Shown here piece after piece: positions 25,101 through 35,681 of a stretch of DNA of 64,000 bases. Every line of letters starts with the position of its first letter. Position 1 is the stretch's first letter. Origin of the DNA: Pardosa pseudoannulata (lineage: Eukaryota > Arthropoda > Arachnida > Araneae > Lycosidae). The notes under the pieces are model-generated. The model ran no database searches, was not told the DNA's origin, and was given only the letters and a program-made list of their open reading frames with translations. The translations under genes were made by a program, and so were the position numbers. The DNA is taken from positions 12,515,939 through 12,579,938 of the forward strand of contig CM063506.1 of assembly GCA_032207245.1 (NCBI GenBank), in the 5' to 3' direction.

Positions 25101-25824
25101 TACTCATTACATCTTTCCATGTATGCAATTTAAAAATATTCATTTAGAAGTGTGTGGAGGGAGATACAGGAGGCTGGAAAAAAATTGGTACCAGACATCG
25201 TTTTTGTTAGTGTTAATATTGTGCCTCAGACTTTACATTAGCAGACATTGTTTCTGTTAATGTTAATATTGTTCCTCAGGGCTGAGGCACACATATTTAG
25301 GACCATTGGTCCAAAGCCACAAATCTCAAACTGGATGCTATAAGAAAAGTCTGCTAAACATTGAGAAATTATAAAGAAAGCATGAAGATACTGAAAAGTT
25401 AAAATTAAGTTGTCTCTCCTTGCCACTGTGTCGCTGTCAAAATGTGCTAAGAATTGTTGTATTTATCTCAATCTGTGATCACTCTGCTGTAATCCTAATG
25501 GATATTACTGTAAAAAAGTTTGAGAACCACTGGTGTAAAAGAATCATCAGTAAAAATTAGTCGTTAATATTCACTAATAAATTTTAGTTTTATGGGTTTT
25601 AAAAGTAATTTTGTTATCTGTATTTTACAGTTTATATGAGGATATAATCTTGTATTAATATTTTTTTTTTAGCACTGAGAATGGAAGTTCGTAGTAGTCT
25701 GTACCGGAAGAATGATAACTCACATGTTCATACATATGGTGAAGAGGCTTATAATGAAGAAAATGATACTTATGTTAAAACATGTACTACATGTGGTCAT
25801 GAAATTGAGTTTGAGAAAATGTAA
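14756..25824 (+). CDS. XPA: XPA, DNA repair protein complementing XP-A cells (6 exons, 263 aa)
   Basis: Scaffold of nucleotide excision repair in the nucleus: binds kinked damaged DNA and recruits RPA, ERCC1-XPF and TFIIH. Coding exons are 14756-14771, 15263-15377, 16075-16302, 19315-19477, 23319-23436 and 25673-25824, joined by GT-AG introns with frame kept (792 nt). Residues 17-38 form the basic RPA32-binding/NLS-like helix ([20 protein letters not shown]). Residues 60-74 are the ERCC1-binding motif ([11 protein letters not shown]). C95, C98, C116 and C119 make the CX2CX17CX2C zinc finger. Residues 120-214 are the basic DNA-binding region ([30 protein letters not shown]). The tail has C251TTC254GHEIEFEKM, the conserved TFIIH-contact end. 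Length is close to human XPA (273). The start has A at -3 and G at +4. No stops or frameshifts were seen, so it looks functional. Confidence 0.96.
14758..14766 (+). promoter_or_regulatory. E2F-like / YY1-like site overlapping the XPA start codon
   Basis: The bases GGCGGGAAA match the classical E2F core (TTTCCCGCC on the other strand). The overlapping AAAATGGCGG matches the YY1-type ATGGCGG initiator motif known from start codons of housekeeping genes. It is rare high-GC sequence in this AT-rich window. Function is inferred; the motif also encodes Met-Ala-Gly-Asn. Confidence 0.35.
15263..15377 (+). CDS. XPA: XPA coding exon 2
   Basis: Acceptor TTTTTTACGTAG, donor AA|GTAAGA. Encodes residues 6-44, including the Arg/Lys-rich helix that in vertebrate XPA binds RPA32 and overlaps the nuclear localisation signal. 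Intron 2 is 697 bp. Confidence 0.95.
16075..16302 (+). CDS. XPA: XPA coding exon 3 (ERCC1 motif and zinc finger)
   Basis: Acceptor CATTTTTAG, donor AG|GTATGC. Encodes residues 44-120: the Gly-Phe/acidic ERCC1-binding stretch, a linker, and the whole zinc finger ([10 protein letters not shown] ... VCDSC). All four zinc cysteines are present. The following intron 3 (3.0 kb) contains a hAT MITE and two TA microsatellites. Confidence 0.97.
16667..16697. repeat. (AT)n microsatellite in XPA intron 3
   Basis: About 15 AT dinucleotides in a row. Confidence 0.95.
17351..18019. mobile_element. hAT-type MITE in XPA intron 3
   Basis: The left end starts CAAGGTCGTAACTAGG and the reverse complement of the right end starts CAGGGCTGTAACTAGG. 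An exact 8-bp duplication CTAATAAG flanks it (17343-17350 and 18020-18027). It is 669 bp with no transposase. It lies between exons 3 and 4, more than 1 kb from either splice site. Confidence 0.85.
19159..19190. repeat. (AT)n microsatellite in XPA intron 3
   Basis: About 16 AT dinucleotides, ending about 125 bp upstream of exon 4. Confidence 0.95.
19315..19477 (+). CDS. XPA: XPA coding exon 4 (DNA-binding region)
   Basis: Acceptor AATTTTCAG, donor CAG|GTACTT (phase 0). Encodes residues 120-174 with the strongly conserved blocks [19 protein letters not shown] and MKLYLRLQ. An apparent open frame continues into the intron to 19564 but the donor and the homology end at the CAG. Intron 4 is 3.8 kb. 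Confidence 0.97.
19841..20857. mobile_element. Charlie-like hAT remnant in XPA intron 4
   Basis: The left end CAGTGGTTATCAACTTTC and the reverse complement of the right end CAGCAGCTCTCAACCTGT form a diverged inverted repeat of the hAT-Charlie type (CAGTGGTTCTCAAC). The flanking 8-mers GACCAGGC and AACTGGGC agree at only 5 of 8 positions, consistent with an old insertion but not proof. No coding capacity seen. Confidence 0.5.
21444..21482 (+). mobile_element. SINE family 1, 3' tail fragment
   Basis: The segment reads AGTAGCCCATAGCACTCC then AAACC repeats. It matches the extreme 3' end of the full SINE copies (GTAGACCGTAGCGCTCC then AAACC repeats). The 5' part is missing. In XPA intron 4. Confidence 0.6.
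22074..22821. mobile_element. piggyBac-type MITE in XPA intron 4
   Basis: TTAA duplications at 22070-22073 and 22822-22825 flank ends CTCCTTGGGGACGAC and (reverse complement) CTCTTTAAGGACAAC, a 15-bp inverted repeat with four mismatches. The 748-bp interior includes a GGGAAGAAGGG-type purine-rich patch near 22680-22740 and a GC-rich left subterminal region. No transposase was recognised. Confidence 0.65.
23319..23436 (+). CDS. XPA: XPA coding exon 5
   Basis: Acceptor TTTAAGTAG, donor AAAG|GTATTA. Encodes residues 175-213, a Glu/Lys-rich helix ([20 protein letters not shown]) and the basic [12 protein letters not shown] segment of the DNA-binding domain. Intron 5 is 2.2 kb. Confidence 0.95.
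24959..24985. repeat. (GA)n microsatellite in XPA intron 5
   Basis: About 13 GA dinucleotides. Confidence 0.9.
25192..25525. mobile_element. Possible hAT remnant with internal duplication, XPA intron 5
   Basis: The sequence ending at about 25525 reads, in reverse complement, CAGTGGTTCTCAAACTTTTT, a good match to a Charlie-type hAT terminus. The opposite end was not found. Inside, a 37-bp segment is repeated (25192-25229 and 25243-25280, AGACAT... GTTAATATTGT..CCTCAG). Confidence 0.4.
25673..25824 (+). CDS. XPA: XPA coding exon 6 and stop
   Basis: Acceptor is a T-run then AG at 25671-25672. Encodes residues 214-263 ([12 protein letters not shown] ... [13 protein letters not shown]) and ends at TAA 25822-25824. 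The final CX2CGHE...EKM is diagnostic for XPA and corresponds to the TFIIH-interacting end. Confidence 0.97.
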
Positions 25825-26542
25825 CCTGGAGTTCTTTGTGAGCTACTGATGGTACAATTGTACAAAATGTATCTTTCTATATAATGGTACAAAATTTTGT
25901 ATTTTAAGTTGTGATAGCTTATATTTAATATAAGCATTTCAATCAAGCTCCTCATGGATTTATACTGTAAATATATTTAGATTTTTGATAATTTTTAATT
26001 TTACCTATGTTTATTTTATAGCATTTTATTTGAAATGAAAGTAATCAAGGTATTAAATACTTTAACCAAAAAAACTTTATATCGTATGAATTTATATTTC
26101 AAACGATTACTAACATTTGCAATTTTTACATATAACAACATTCTAACATGAGATTTGTCAGCTGACTAAAAAACTAGAAATTTCAGGAGACTGAAAACTC
26201 AGAGAGATTTATATGCAAATTAGAAAATTTTTATTTTGTTTAGTTCATATCCACTGTGAATTATGTAGCAGTGCATCTGGCAAGCAGCTTTTGCTACACA
26301 TTTTATTATTAGTAGAATGAAATTAGTTCACAAGCAATGAAAAATAGACATTTACTTCTCAAACTATAAATCTTATCAGCTCATCGGAATCCAATCTACT
26401 GTGTGATGAAATCTTCAATTCTGTCACACTAACAATCATATAGGTAAAGTAGAACTTTTCAGCAAGACTAGTTGTGTAGCCAAGAATTGCTTAGGCTGTC
26501 TTGAATAATACATCATTATCTCTTAATCGGAGATGGTCATGT
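25825..26542 (+). other. XPA 3' UTR and downstream flank
   Basis: AT-rich sequence after the XPA stop. No canonical AATAAA was found in the first 250 bp; the first clear one is in TAATAAATAC near 26563, inside the 145-bp duplication. The true poly(A) site cannot be set from sequence. Confidence 0.35.
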
Positions 26543-26832
26543 GGTAGCTGCTGAATTATATAATAAATACTTTGCTAATGTATGAAGTTTTAAATTTTTT
26601 AAGAGGGAAATTTAAGTGCTTCCAAATCTCGCATGCTGATAACAAACGACAGTTAAAAATGAGAAAAAAAATCATATAAATAAAGGAGGTAGCTGCTGAA
26701 TTATATAATAAATACTTTGCCAATGTATGAAGTTTTAAATTTTTTAAGAGGGAAATTTAAATGCTTCCAAATCTCACACGCTAATAACAAACTACATTTA
26801 AAAATGTGAAAAGAAATCATATAAAAAAAGCA
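26543..26832. repeat. 145-bp direct tandem duplication
   Basis: Two adjacent copies (26543-26687, 26688-26832) both start GGTAGCTGCTGAATTATATA and share the same order throughout with scattered substitutions. Not coding. Confidence 0.9.
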
Positions 26833-27618
26833 TTAAATAAAGATTATTACACAAAAAACATTTTTTTAAACTCCATTTTTGAATATTTTTTTTAATCTTT
26901 AGTCCAAACACTGATAATGTATCAATACATGGGAAAATTCATTCAATCTTTTCAAGAAATTACAAAGTTTATCAATTTTTTTAAAGATAACTTTGAATAA
27001 TTTCCTTTATAAGAATTAAAGATTTGAAATTTTTTTAAATTGTCCATTCATTAAAAGTAAAGCTTACACTTTTCGATGATGTAAAACTTGACTAAGCATG
27101 ATATAGATAAAGAGATGTAAGGCTGTTAAAAAGGTGCCGTCTGCAAAACGTGTTGAAATCAACTTATTTTAAAAGTTGCAATAAAGACAAAAAGTTATTT
27201 TGTTTCCTCTCAATATAACCCTTTCTAACTGAAAAATCATCAAAAGTAATATTGAGTATAGTATATTGGTTAACTGATTACTGGGCCAAGCCCTAATTAT
27301 TATTTACATAAAACCACTTAAAAATAAGTTAAATTGGAGAGTCATGATTATATTTATACATGGTTTTATCATACAGCATTCTTTCCGAGATCTTGCTCCT
27401 CAGAATTCAAAGAAACCACGGCACATAGGTAAATTTTTCAGGTAAATTCAGTTGAGGGCCAACGTTGCATCATCTCAAGGGTAAAATAAATTCTACTGAG
27501 TTAATGGTTAACTCTTCAAGAGCTCAAGGGGTCTGGAAAAAAAAAAAAAAAAACAGAGCCAAAGGTTGAGTCTACAAAAATATGCACGTACTGTAAAATC
27601 ACAACGAATCAGGATAGG
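26833..27618. other. AT-rich stretch, no gene seen
   Basis: No open frame or repeat boundary recognised; a 17-bp A-run lies at 27537-27553. Confidence 0.4.
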
Positions 27619-27800
27619 ATCGAGGTGGTTTAATGGTCAGCATGAGGCTAGAATTCCGGAGTGCCAGGCTCGATTCTTGCAGGTGCATTAAATTTCCCAC
27701 TGAACACTCAGAGAACATGCAGAATAAATCTTTGGGTTTGGATGTCATCATGCTGGGAGGTTGTGAGATGGGAGAGCGTTATAGAAACAGGTGCAAAGGG
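27619..27800 (+). mobile_element. tRNA-like SINE, family 3
   Basis: The 5' part has an A-box-like TGGTTTAATGGTCAGCATG and a B-box-like AGGCTCGATTCT at tRNA spacing. The body (CAGAGAACATGCAGAATAAATC, then TTTGGATGTCATCA) is shared with 39281-39600, 39780-39900 and, inverted, with 41640-41915. About 180 bp, diverged, with no clear target duplication. Confidence 0.55.
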
Positions 27801-29410
27801 GAAGATTTTAAAAATTAAGGAGATTCTTGAGCATAGCACGATAAACTCTTTATACCTATCAGGGTAGGTGGGCCTTTGCAGTTATCAAAATAAGTCTTGA
27901 ATGCACCAAGTTAGTCTTTTCGTCTGATTCCAGTACTCTCCCGGACATTCAAGAACGTAATTTAGGGAGAGGGACGAACGACTAGTAAACCATTTCCTCG
28001 GTATTCATAACCTCTTTCCTTTGCACACTTGTTAGTGCAAGCACACTTATTCCAATATGAAAATGGCCCTCACATTGTCCAATATTAAAAATTTAGGGCT
28101 GAAAAAGTCTTGTCCACTGACATCTCAAGGTAATTCATTTCCTCATGTCATTTTTTTGCCCATTAGCAAAAACTTCAGAGGTTGCGAATCTTCAATTGCC
28201 ACCTGTTCTCTTTTGGAACATTACAATTTTTTAGTTTTACTCGCATGAAAGGCTTTCAATGTTTGTTGAATCTTTTGATATTCCATTCAAATAACATTTT
28301 TAGTCGCTATTTTATTTTTCTCAAACTATGCAGCCCACGGTGATAATTAAACCAGAACCTACTCTCATAGCCAATTTTGAATGGTTTACTAACCTCCATG
28401 TCAAAAGCGAAATTTTAGGACACTGACTCCGTTAATGTTTCTGTCACATAAATTTAAAAATACAAAATGTAAAGCTTTCTCTTCCCAGATGTTAAAGAAG
28501 TGCAAATGGCTTTTTTTCCTTGAATAATAACAAATGAATTTATTGTAAGGTTTGCAGATGTTTGTAGAAACAAAACTTGATAACTGGGTGTTAAAATTGA
28601 CAATTTCAACATGAATAGTTTTATGAGATACTAATCCCCACAAGATAATTTTTTGATAGTGAATGATAATGTGGTTCTTGCATACCTTCAATTTATTTAT
28701 TAAAGTAAAGTAAAATCTCTGAATGAGGTATGAATATTTGTTTGGAAAATAATAAAGATTATATTAGTTTGTTACCTAAACACGGATGTTCGTTAATTAT
28801 CTGAAATTGCATGATTGCCAATTGTTTGTTCTCTATGATTCAGTATTGGACAATTTTTTTGCAGTTCAGTTTGATAAATTAAAAATTATATACCTTATAT
28901 GACTGACTTATTTGCCAAAGCTAATGAAACTAAATCGAAGTTACAAGGAGATTAATTAAGTTTAATCAAATCTAAAAGAATAATTGCGCTGTTTGTTACA
29001 AAAGTTTTCTATACCGTTGCAAAACTTTAAAAAGAGAAGTAGAAGAAATGCTGTCAGTTCTCTCTAATCTTCCAAAATTTTAAAATTCTGTTGATATCTT
29101 TGCTTATTGTTAACATTTAATGGCTCTTCATTCTCACCTTGGAGAAAGATTTGAAGACATTCTTTGCTTTGTGCTTAAATCTGTAAACTCACTTGAATCC
29201 ATACACTGGTAGAGGACAACCTATTGAATTATCCATAAATTAGGAGCTGAAACCAATGTTAGAAATTGTATTAATTGCTGTCAAAAAAAAAGTGAGAGCA
29301 TTTAAAATTGTTAAACAAAACATTCACCCGTCCAGTGAAATTTTGTCGGCCATTTTATTATGGGAGCATCATACAGGCAGCCAACATTACTCCTTAGGAC
29401 AACACAAACA
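27801..29410. other. Unassigned AT-rich stretch
   Basis: No convincing exon, RNA or repeat. Short open frames lack recognisable domains. Confidence 0.4.
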
Positions 29411-29635
29411 AAGTGCATCCTCGGAATTTAGATTCAAGGACCAAGGAGATCCCCAGGCTTTGCCTGCCACCTTTAGAGATATCGTTTACGAACTTAAAGG
29501 AGCACAAACTTATTTTATGTACCCCAGCTGCCGTTAATGAACACTGTGAATCTTTGGCTGGCTTAAACCTCGATCCCATAACCCTCCAATTATGAGATTG
29601 ACCCCTTTGCTGACTAAGCTACCGCAGCAAAGGAG
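29411..29635 (-). mobile_element. tRNA-derived SINE, family 2 (diverged)
   Basis: On the minus strand the head reads TGCGGTAGCTTAGTCAGCAAAG (A-box) ... CTCATAATTGGAGGG ... TTATGGGATCGAGG, followed by a body with TTCATTAACGGCAGCTGGGG. It corresponds to the better copies at 36790-37316. Diverged; no target duplication seen. Confidence 0.5.
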
Positions 29636-31044
29636 GTAGCTCAGTCTCCTATTAGTAGAACTCTTCCTATTTAGTAGATCATGGAAAGTTTAGTTATGTG
29701 CCTCTTTATTAAATATATATATGTAATCCAGAAAATCTAAAACGGTCGGTTGCATTTGTTTGTTGCCTCTATTCTTTTTTACTTGCACAGGCTACTGGGC
29801 AAGGAGGAGCCTATGCAGCTAGACTAATGAATATTGTTTCAGTTGGGCCACATTGAAGAGAAGCACAATTTTGAGAACAACTTAAATCTTGATTGAAGAG
29901 CTGCTAAAAAGACATCTTTGCCAATCAACGGCAGACAAGAGAATGATACGAAAAACACTTTGCTGGATCAGAAGTGTACCCCACAGTGAGACAGACAGAA
30001 TTTTCTCAAGGGTCAAGAAACTTAGTCAGCAAATTTAACTGTTAGATCAGGGGGAAAATTGAGCCATTTGCTTTCGACTGCTGGGAAATGGGTTGAATGG
30101 ACAGAAAATTTATATCTATTGCACAGAAAGCTTTGGGAAATGTGTTGGGGGAATTTTAAGTCTAGAACATGCCTTTGATCAAGTCATTTTGTGGCTGGGA
30201 ATATAGATTTTAAGGAATTAGAATGGGAGAGAAAAGATTTTTAAAGAGATATTAAAGTGAAATAATTTTGATTTATTACATACATACACACACACACACA
30301 CATATATATATATGTGTATGTGTGTGTGGATATAAAGATGAAATAAAATAACCACCTTCAATTAATGTTGGTCAACACTTCAGAATATTACTTAAAAACA
30401 TTGTACAAAATATAAATAATCTCATATTAACCCATTAAGCTCATGCCTCATAGCACTAAAAAAAGAAAAAAAATGTTTTTATAACTTTAAACACAAGGTA
30501 TAATTTAAATATATGTTACTTTAAATATCAAGATGTTTTATTTATATCTTATTTTTGTGCTACTGTTAAAAACACCAAACATAAAATTGTAATTTCGTTA
30601 TTGTGTAGTTGTATAAAGTTAAAACTTTTGGTATTCAGGTAATTATATAAAAGTTAAAACATTTTATAGTAAACTTCCGGTATTTCGATTTAAATAAAAA
30701 TTCCCATTTTTAACAATGCTCAATCCATTTTAGCTAGTTTAAGCGTTACATACAAGGAAATTTTAAATATCCATTTTTTAACCATCCTTGGATGTATTTT
30801 GAATAGTTTTGTCACTTTTTTATTTACGTAAATAGATAGTACTACAAATAACTCAATACGATTACCATAGGAAATTGAAACTTTATTTAAGACTGCTGTA
30901 ACATCTAGTTTTGCACAACTTTTTATTTATCTCAATCTGACTCTATATAACGAACAATTTTAATATAACATATTAATGCTATTTCACAAAAATCGAAAAC
31001 TTTTAACCTTAGAATGGTGAAATTTTGTATGTATGACATCTAGT
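29636..31044. other. Unassigned stretch
   Basis: AT-rich DNA with a CA/TA/TG microsatellite at 30277-30329. No gene or element boundary recognised. Confidence 0.4.
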
Positions 31045-32444
31045 TATGTACCTCCATTTCTAATTGTAATCCACAGCCTATATTAAAAAAAATAATAATA
31101 AATATAACGGATACTAGTGTTGCCGCTCTTCATTAATACATCATGAACTTTTTGATGGTTTCACATAATCAGTTGTAACAATGCTTTTTTAAAATGTTTT
31201 TTAAATGTATTCTTAAAAAAGAAAGAAAAAAATCTGTTCCTTGTTGTAATCAGAGAATAATCTTGAATTTTTATCACTTTATTATTTTTTTTTACTGAGA
31301 AAAGGAAGTATGGTAATCGTAAAAATTTCGGTTTGTAACAAAATATTTATGTACTGAAAAAAAAATCTCAATATACTAAAGGTTAATGCTCTTGGTCACC
31401 ACGAGATGATAGTACCTCAGCTCTACACAAACAAAAGTTACTTTACGACTTAACGTTACTTTAAGAAATGAAACTTAATTTAAAACTTTAAAATAATGTG
31501 CAAATGATAATAGTGACTTCATAAAATTACAATTTTTTAAAATTGTGCTTAACTGAATGTGTGTATAAGACATTATATGGTGCTCATAGCATTTTTTTTT
31601 TTAGTTTGTTGGCTTAATAGGTTACAAAATATTTCTAATAGTAACAGAATGTGTGTTTAGGAATTTATATGGTGCTCATAGCATTTTTTGGTTTAACTTT
31701 CTGGTTTTGTAAGTTTGAAGTTAAACTTAACCAAAACTGGTTCTTATGTACCTCCATTTCTAATTGTAATCCACAGCCTATATTAAAAAAAATAATAATA
31801 AATATAACGGATACTAGTGTTGCCGCTCTTCATTAATACATCATGAACTTTTTGATGGTTTCACATAATCAGTTGTAACAATGCTTTTTTAAAATGTTTT
31901 TTAAATGTATTCTTAAAAAAGAAAGAAAAAAATCTGTTCCTTGTTGTAATCAGAGAATAATCTTGAATTTTTATCGCTTTATTATTTTTTTTTACTGAGA
32001 AAAGGAAGTATGGTAATCGTAAAAATTTCGGTTTGTAACAAAATATTTATGTACTGAAAAAAAAATCTCAATATACTAAAGGTTAATGCTCTTGGTCACC
32101 ACGAGATGATAGTACCTCAGCTCTACACAAACAAAAGTTACTTTACGACTTAACGTTACTTTAAGAAATGAAACTTAATTTAAAACTTTAAAATAATGTG
32201 CAAATGATAATAGTGACTTCATAAAATTACAATTTTTTAAAATTGTGCTTAACTGAATGTGTGTATAAGACATTATATGGTGCTCATAGCATTTTTTTTT
32301 TTAGTTTGTTGGCTTAATAGGTTACAAAATATTTCTAATAGTAACAGAATGTGTGTTTAGGAATTTATATGGTGCTCATAGCATTTTTTGGTTTAACTTT
32401 CTGGTTTTGTAAGTTTGAAGTTAAACTTAACCAAAACTGGTTCT
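31045..32444. repeat. 700-bp direct tandem duplication, nearly identical
   Basis: Two head-to-tail copies, 31045-31744 and 31745-32444, each begin TATGTACCTCCATTTC. By eye the only difference seen is A/G in TTTTTATC(A/G)CTTT. Each unit contains its own degenerate internal repeat (ATGGTGCTCATAGCATTTTTT twice). Non-coding. The near-identity points to recent duplication or an assembly artefact. Confidence 0.92.
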
Positions 32445-32929
32445 AAGAGTGCCATTACAGGAGATAAGTACTGATCAAAGAATATATAAAATATTTGTTA
32501 ATGTTCATAACATTCTTATACATTTTCTATCCAAAAGTCCAGTATTAATAATAAAGAAAATCCTTAAATACATATATGTTTTCAGTGTATTACTGTAGTA
32601 ATTCAAAATTCCTTTCCTTGATATCCTTAAAAAATTATAAAAATACTTTTAGTTTATTAGTACTTTTTATGGTCACGAGCTAGAAAACTTATTTGACAAA
32701 TAAATAATCTTTTGCATACTGAAAAGGTTTAAAGTATAAAGTCAGCTGCCCTTTCCTAATAGCTAACAGTCATGCAGATTTTAATTAAATGAAGCATGGA
32801 GGGTGGGAGGTTTGTAGATATTTCAGTTACTTATTGAAGTTTATGAAGATTTTTCTTGCATTGAATGTAATAGAAAAGTCTAAAACTTTCTTCTTTTCCA
32901 GGCAACATTGGGTATAATCACCTAGTATA

Positions 32930-32931
<2 letters not shown>
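32445..32931. other. AT-rich stretch, no gene seen
   Basis: No feature recognised between the 700-bp duplication and the TA microsatellite. Confidence 0.4.
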
Positions 32932-32993
<62 letters not shown>

Positions 32994-33145
32994 TGTATAT
33001 GTATATATGTGTATATATATATGTATATATGTATGTATATATATATATATATGTATATGTATATATATGTGTATATATATGTGTATATATATATGTGTGT
33101 ATATATATGTGTATATATATGTATATATATGTATATATATGTATA

Positions 33146-33205
<60 letters not shown>

Positions 33206-33209
33206 TATA

Positions 33210-33258
<49 letters not shown>
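32932..33258. repeat. Long (TA)n/(TATG)n microsatellite, about 330 bp
   Basis: Almost pure alternating TA with interspersed TG units that form TATATG/TATGTA sub-repeats in the middle. Open frames of Tyr-Ile repeats on both strands are artefacts of this composition. Confidence 0.98.
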
Positions 33259-33263
<5 letters not shown>

Positions 33264-33687
33264 CCAATTTTAAACCCTCAGAAAATACTGTTTATAATAT
33301 TGTATATTATTCACAATTTATTTTTAGTTTGATCACCTAAAATACTTTAGATGTACATTTTTCAAAATTAGTTTTTGTCGAATAGATTTATCTTATATTA
33401 ATTTTTAAGCATTTTTAAAAACTTAATTCTGAAATATTGTAGGGCATTTATTGAACATGCCTTGTCTGGTTCATAATTATTAAAATAATCGAGTAATAGG
33501 GTAATAGGGTGTATGTCGTTATGAAGTAGGTCCGTATAAAAAGTTACTTTGGTCTTTAGAAAATCCTTAAAAAGTCCTTAATTTTTGTTCTAGAAAAAGA
33601 GTGGGGACCCTGTATGTGGCCTTCGTAAAAGCTATCTCTTGTAGTAATTAATACTTAATTATATAAATTACAACAGTTTGAAAATTA
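33259..33687. other. AT-rich stretch, no gene seen
   Basis: No recognisable feature. Confidence 0.4.
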
Positions 33688-33851
33688 AGGGTACTTTCAC
33701 ATTACGATCGAGATACGTCACAGGCGTAATGGTGTTAGAAGTCTCCAGAGATGGGTATTAGGTACCATTAATTCCCTCTCGGGTGATTTCTGACCTCAGT
33801 ATGACGCGGTAGTTGTCTGTAACATATCTGGACCACAATACGGAACATCCA
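33688..33851. mobile_element. Short MITE (GGGTACTTTCACATTACG family)
   Basis: The left end reads GGGTACTTTCACATTACGAT then CGAGATACGTCACAGGCG. The reverse complement of the right end (GGATGTTCCGTATTGTGG, then CCAGATATGTTACAG) is a diverged inverted copy. A relative sits inverted inside 34174-34662. Class unknown. Confidence 0.5.
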
Positions 33852-34173
33852 TAGAGGTTGTATTGTTGGCATGTCATTTTTTTTTATAAATTAATATTAT
33901 CGTTTTTCAAATCTATTTCTTTAAAAATACATTTATTTATAAATACTTCTTTATTATTTTTTGAAGTGTATATATAAATGTTAATTTATTAAAAAATAAT
34001 TAATAGTATAACAAGTTATTACTCTTATGTGAATGCAAAAATATTTTACTACATTTATTCATATTTTATAATTAAAAAATAGCGTAACTTTTGTGTATTA
34101 TTTCAACGTAAAGCAATAAAATGAAAACTATACAAAACCTATACTAATTTCATAAATGTTGCATTTCTAGATA

Positions 34174-34662
34174 CAGTAGACACCGTTAAATTCGTGCTAG
34201 CATATTGCGTTCGAGATATGTCACAAGCGACGCCGCGTCCTAATGACGTCGTAGAGAGGGGAATTTATGGTACTAAATTCCCATATCTAGCGACTTTTCT
34301 GTCTCTAAACTCTTTATTCTCCAGTTATTTTGTGTCATGCACTCACGAATCCATCAGTATTTGTCCTTTTTCTTACCTGTTTAGTTGTTTTACTTTCGCT
34401 GCTATTCATGTTCACTGAAAGAAACTCAGGATTGAAAGGCTAGAACCCATGTAATCCTATTGATTTATGTCCTGAAGGTCTCTAGCAAATTCTGATATCA
34501 TTATGACTCGAAAATCGCCTGTAACATATCTCGACCACAATATGATAGCACCCTCAATGTGAACAAACACATCGGTCTGACTCGACGTTGGAGGTTGGAA
34601 GTTATTGATAGTATTAAAGGAATGATAACATTAACCGGGATCACGTTAAGCGGTGTCTACTA
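34174..34662. mobile_element. TA-flanked pogo/mariner-like MITE containing a second MITE
   Basis: TA at 34172-34173 and 34663-34664 flank ends CAGTAGACACCGTTAAATTC and (reverse complement) TAGTAGACACCGCTTAACGT. Starting only about 18 bp inside the left end, a second inverted repeat (GTGCTAGCATATTGCG/TTCGAGATATGTCAC at left; the reverse complement of the segment at 34521-34552 at right) marks a copy of the 33688 family, with its core inverted relative to that copy. No coding capacity. Confidence 0.6.
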
Positions 34663-34664
34663 TA

Positions 34665-35618
34665 TATTAATTTATGCAACCTCCTTTAACTCTGCCTAAT
34701 TTAAATGTGGCTTTTAATGTTTAAAGATTCCCTACCTCTGGTATATACTATAAAATCATAGTATGATCAATTGGTGATTTGTGAAAAGAAATTGTGTTGG
34801 AAATAGAAAGTATTTTCTGGCATCTTGCAAGACTAATTTTTGCATTCAAATACAAATGTTTAAAAAAATTATTATAAAATAACTCTTTTAAATGAGAGTG
34901 TACCGATGTACTTTCCCATGATGGTCAGTACGTGCATACACAGCTGTGGAATAAATTTCCAAGAATAATTTAGGTGCAGCTGTTGACTTCGAGTTTTAGT
35001 GGGGACCCCTGCGGAGGAGATGTAGATCATGGAGTGGCACAAGTGTAACGGTTAAGTCCAGACAGGGATGTAGCCGTGAGGTATGGGGGCAGGGGCTAAG
35101 CAATAATGTCAACTTTCATCAAAGGGGTCATTTTAATGAGCACACCCGAAAGGGGTGCAGATGTGAGAAAATTTCACCAACAAGTAATTGGCAAAGAAAA
35201 AAAGGGGGGGGGTAGTTGAACCGTTTGAAAGAAAGTGGGAAAAAGCAGTCGAAATCGGGATTCAAGAGTTGCTGGACGTCGAAACCCCGTGAGCAAGCCA
35301 GAGAGCCTGGCGCAGAAATCTATTCCCTAATCCGCACGCCCGCACCGACATCCAGCCTGTTGATAGCCCCATAATCGTTTGATTAAGGAATAGCTTATAA
35401 AAAAAAGAAAATTGTAATGAATTGTTGTACATTAATGAATGTCATATATTAATCAAGAAATAATATCTGTAAATAATTAGAATACATAATAAATGTTTTA
35501 GTTCAAATATAAGGTATTATATTTTTACTGTGTTTCCCCTTTGAGAACAAACACTGGTGTTTGTGTTGTAAGTACATTACAACAGAGGGCTTGTGTTTTT
35601 ACTGAAACCGAGATATTT

Positions 35619-35620
<2 letters not shown>
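34665..35620. other. Unassigned stretch with a GC-rich repeat-like patch
   Basis: 34910-35350 is richer in GC than its surroundings and looks like part of an interspersed repeat, but I could not define ends. A hairpin (CTATTCCCTAATC near 35321 pairing with GATTAAGGAATAG near 35379) is at its right side. No coding sequence recognised. Confidence 0.3.

Positions 35621-35681
<61 letters not shown>

Noticed and set aside
24700..25191. Left half of a hAT element ending at 25525
   Set aside because: No matching CAG-type terminus or 8-bp duplication could be found upstream, so the extent is undefined.
32827..33340. Long Tyr-Ile open reading frames on both strands
   Set aside because: They are translations of the (TA)n/(TATG)n microsatellite in several frames and have no protein-like composition.
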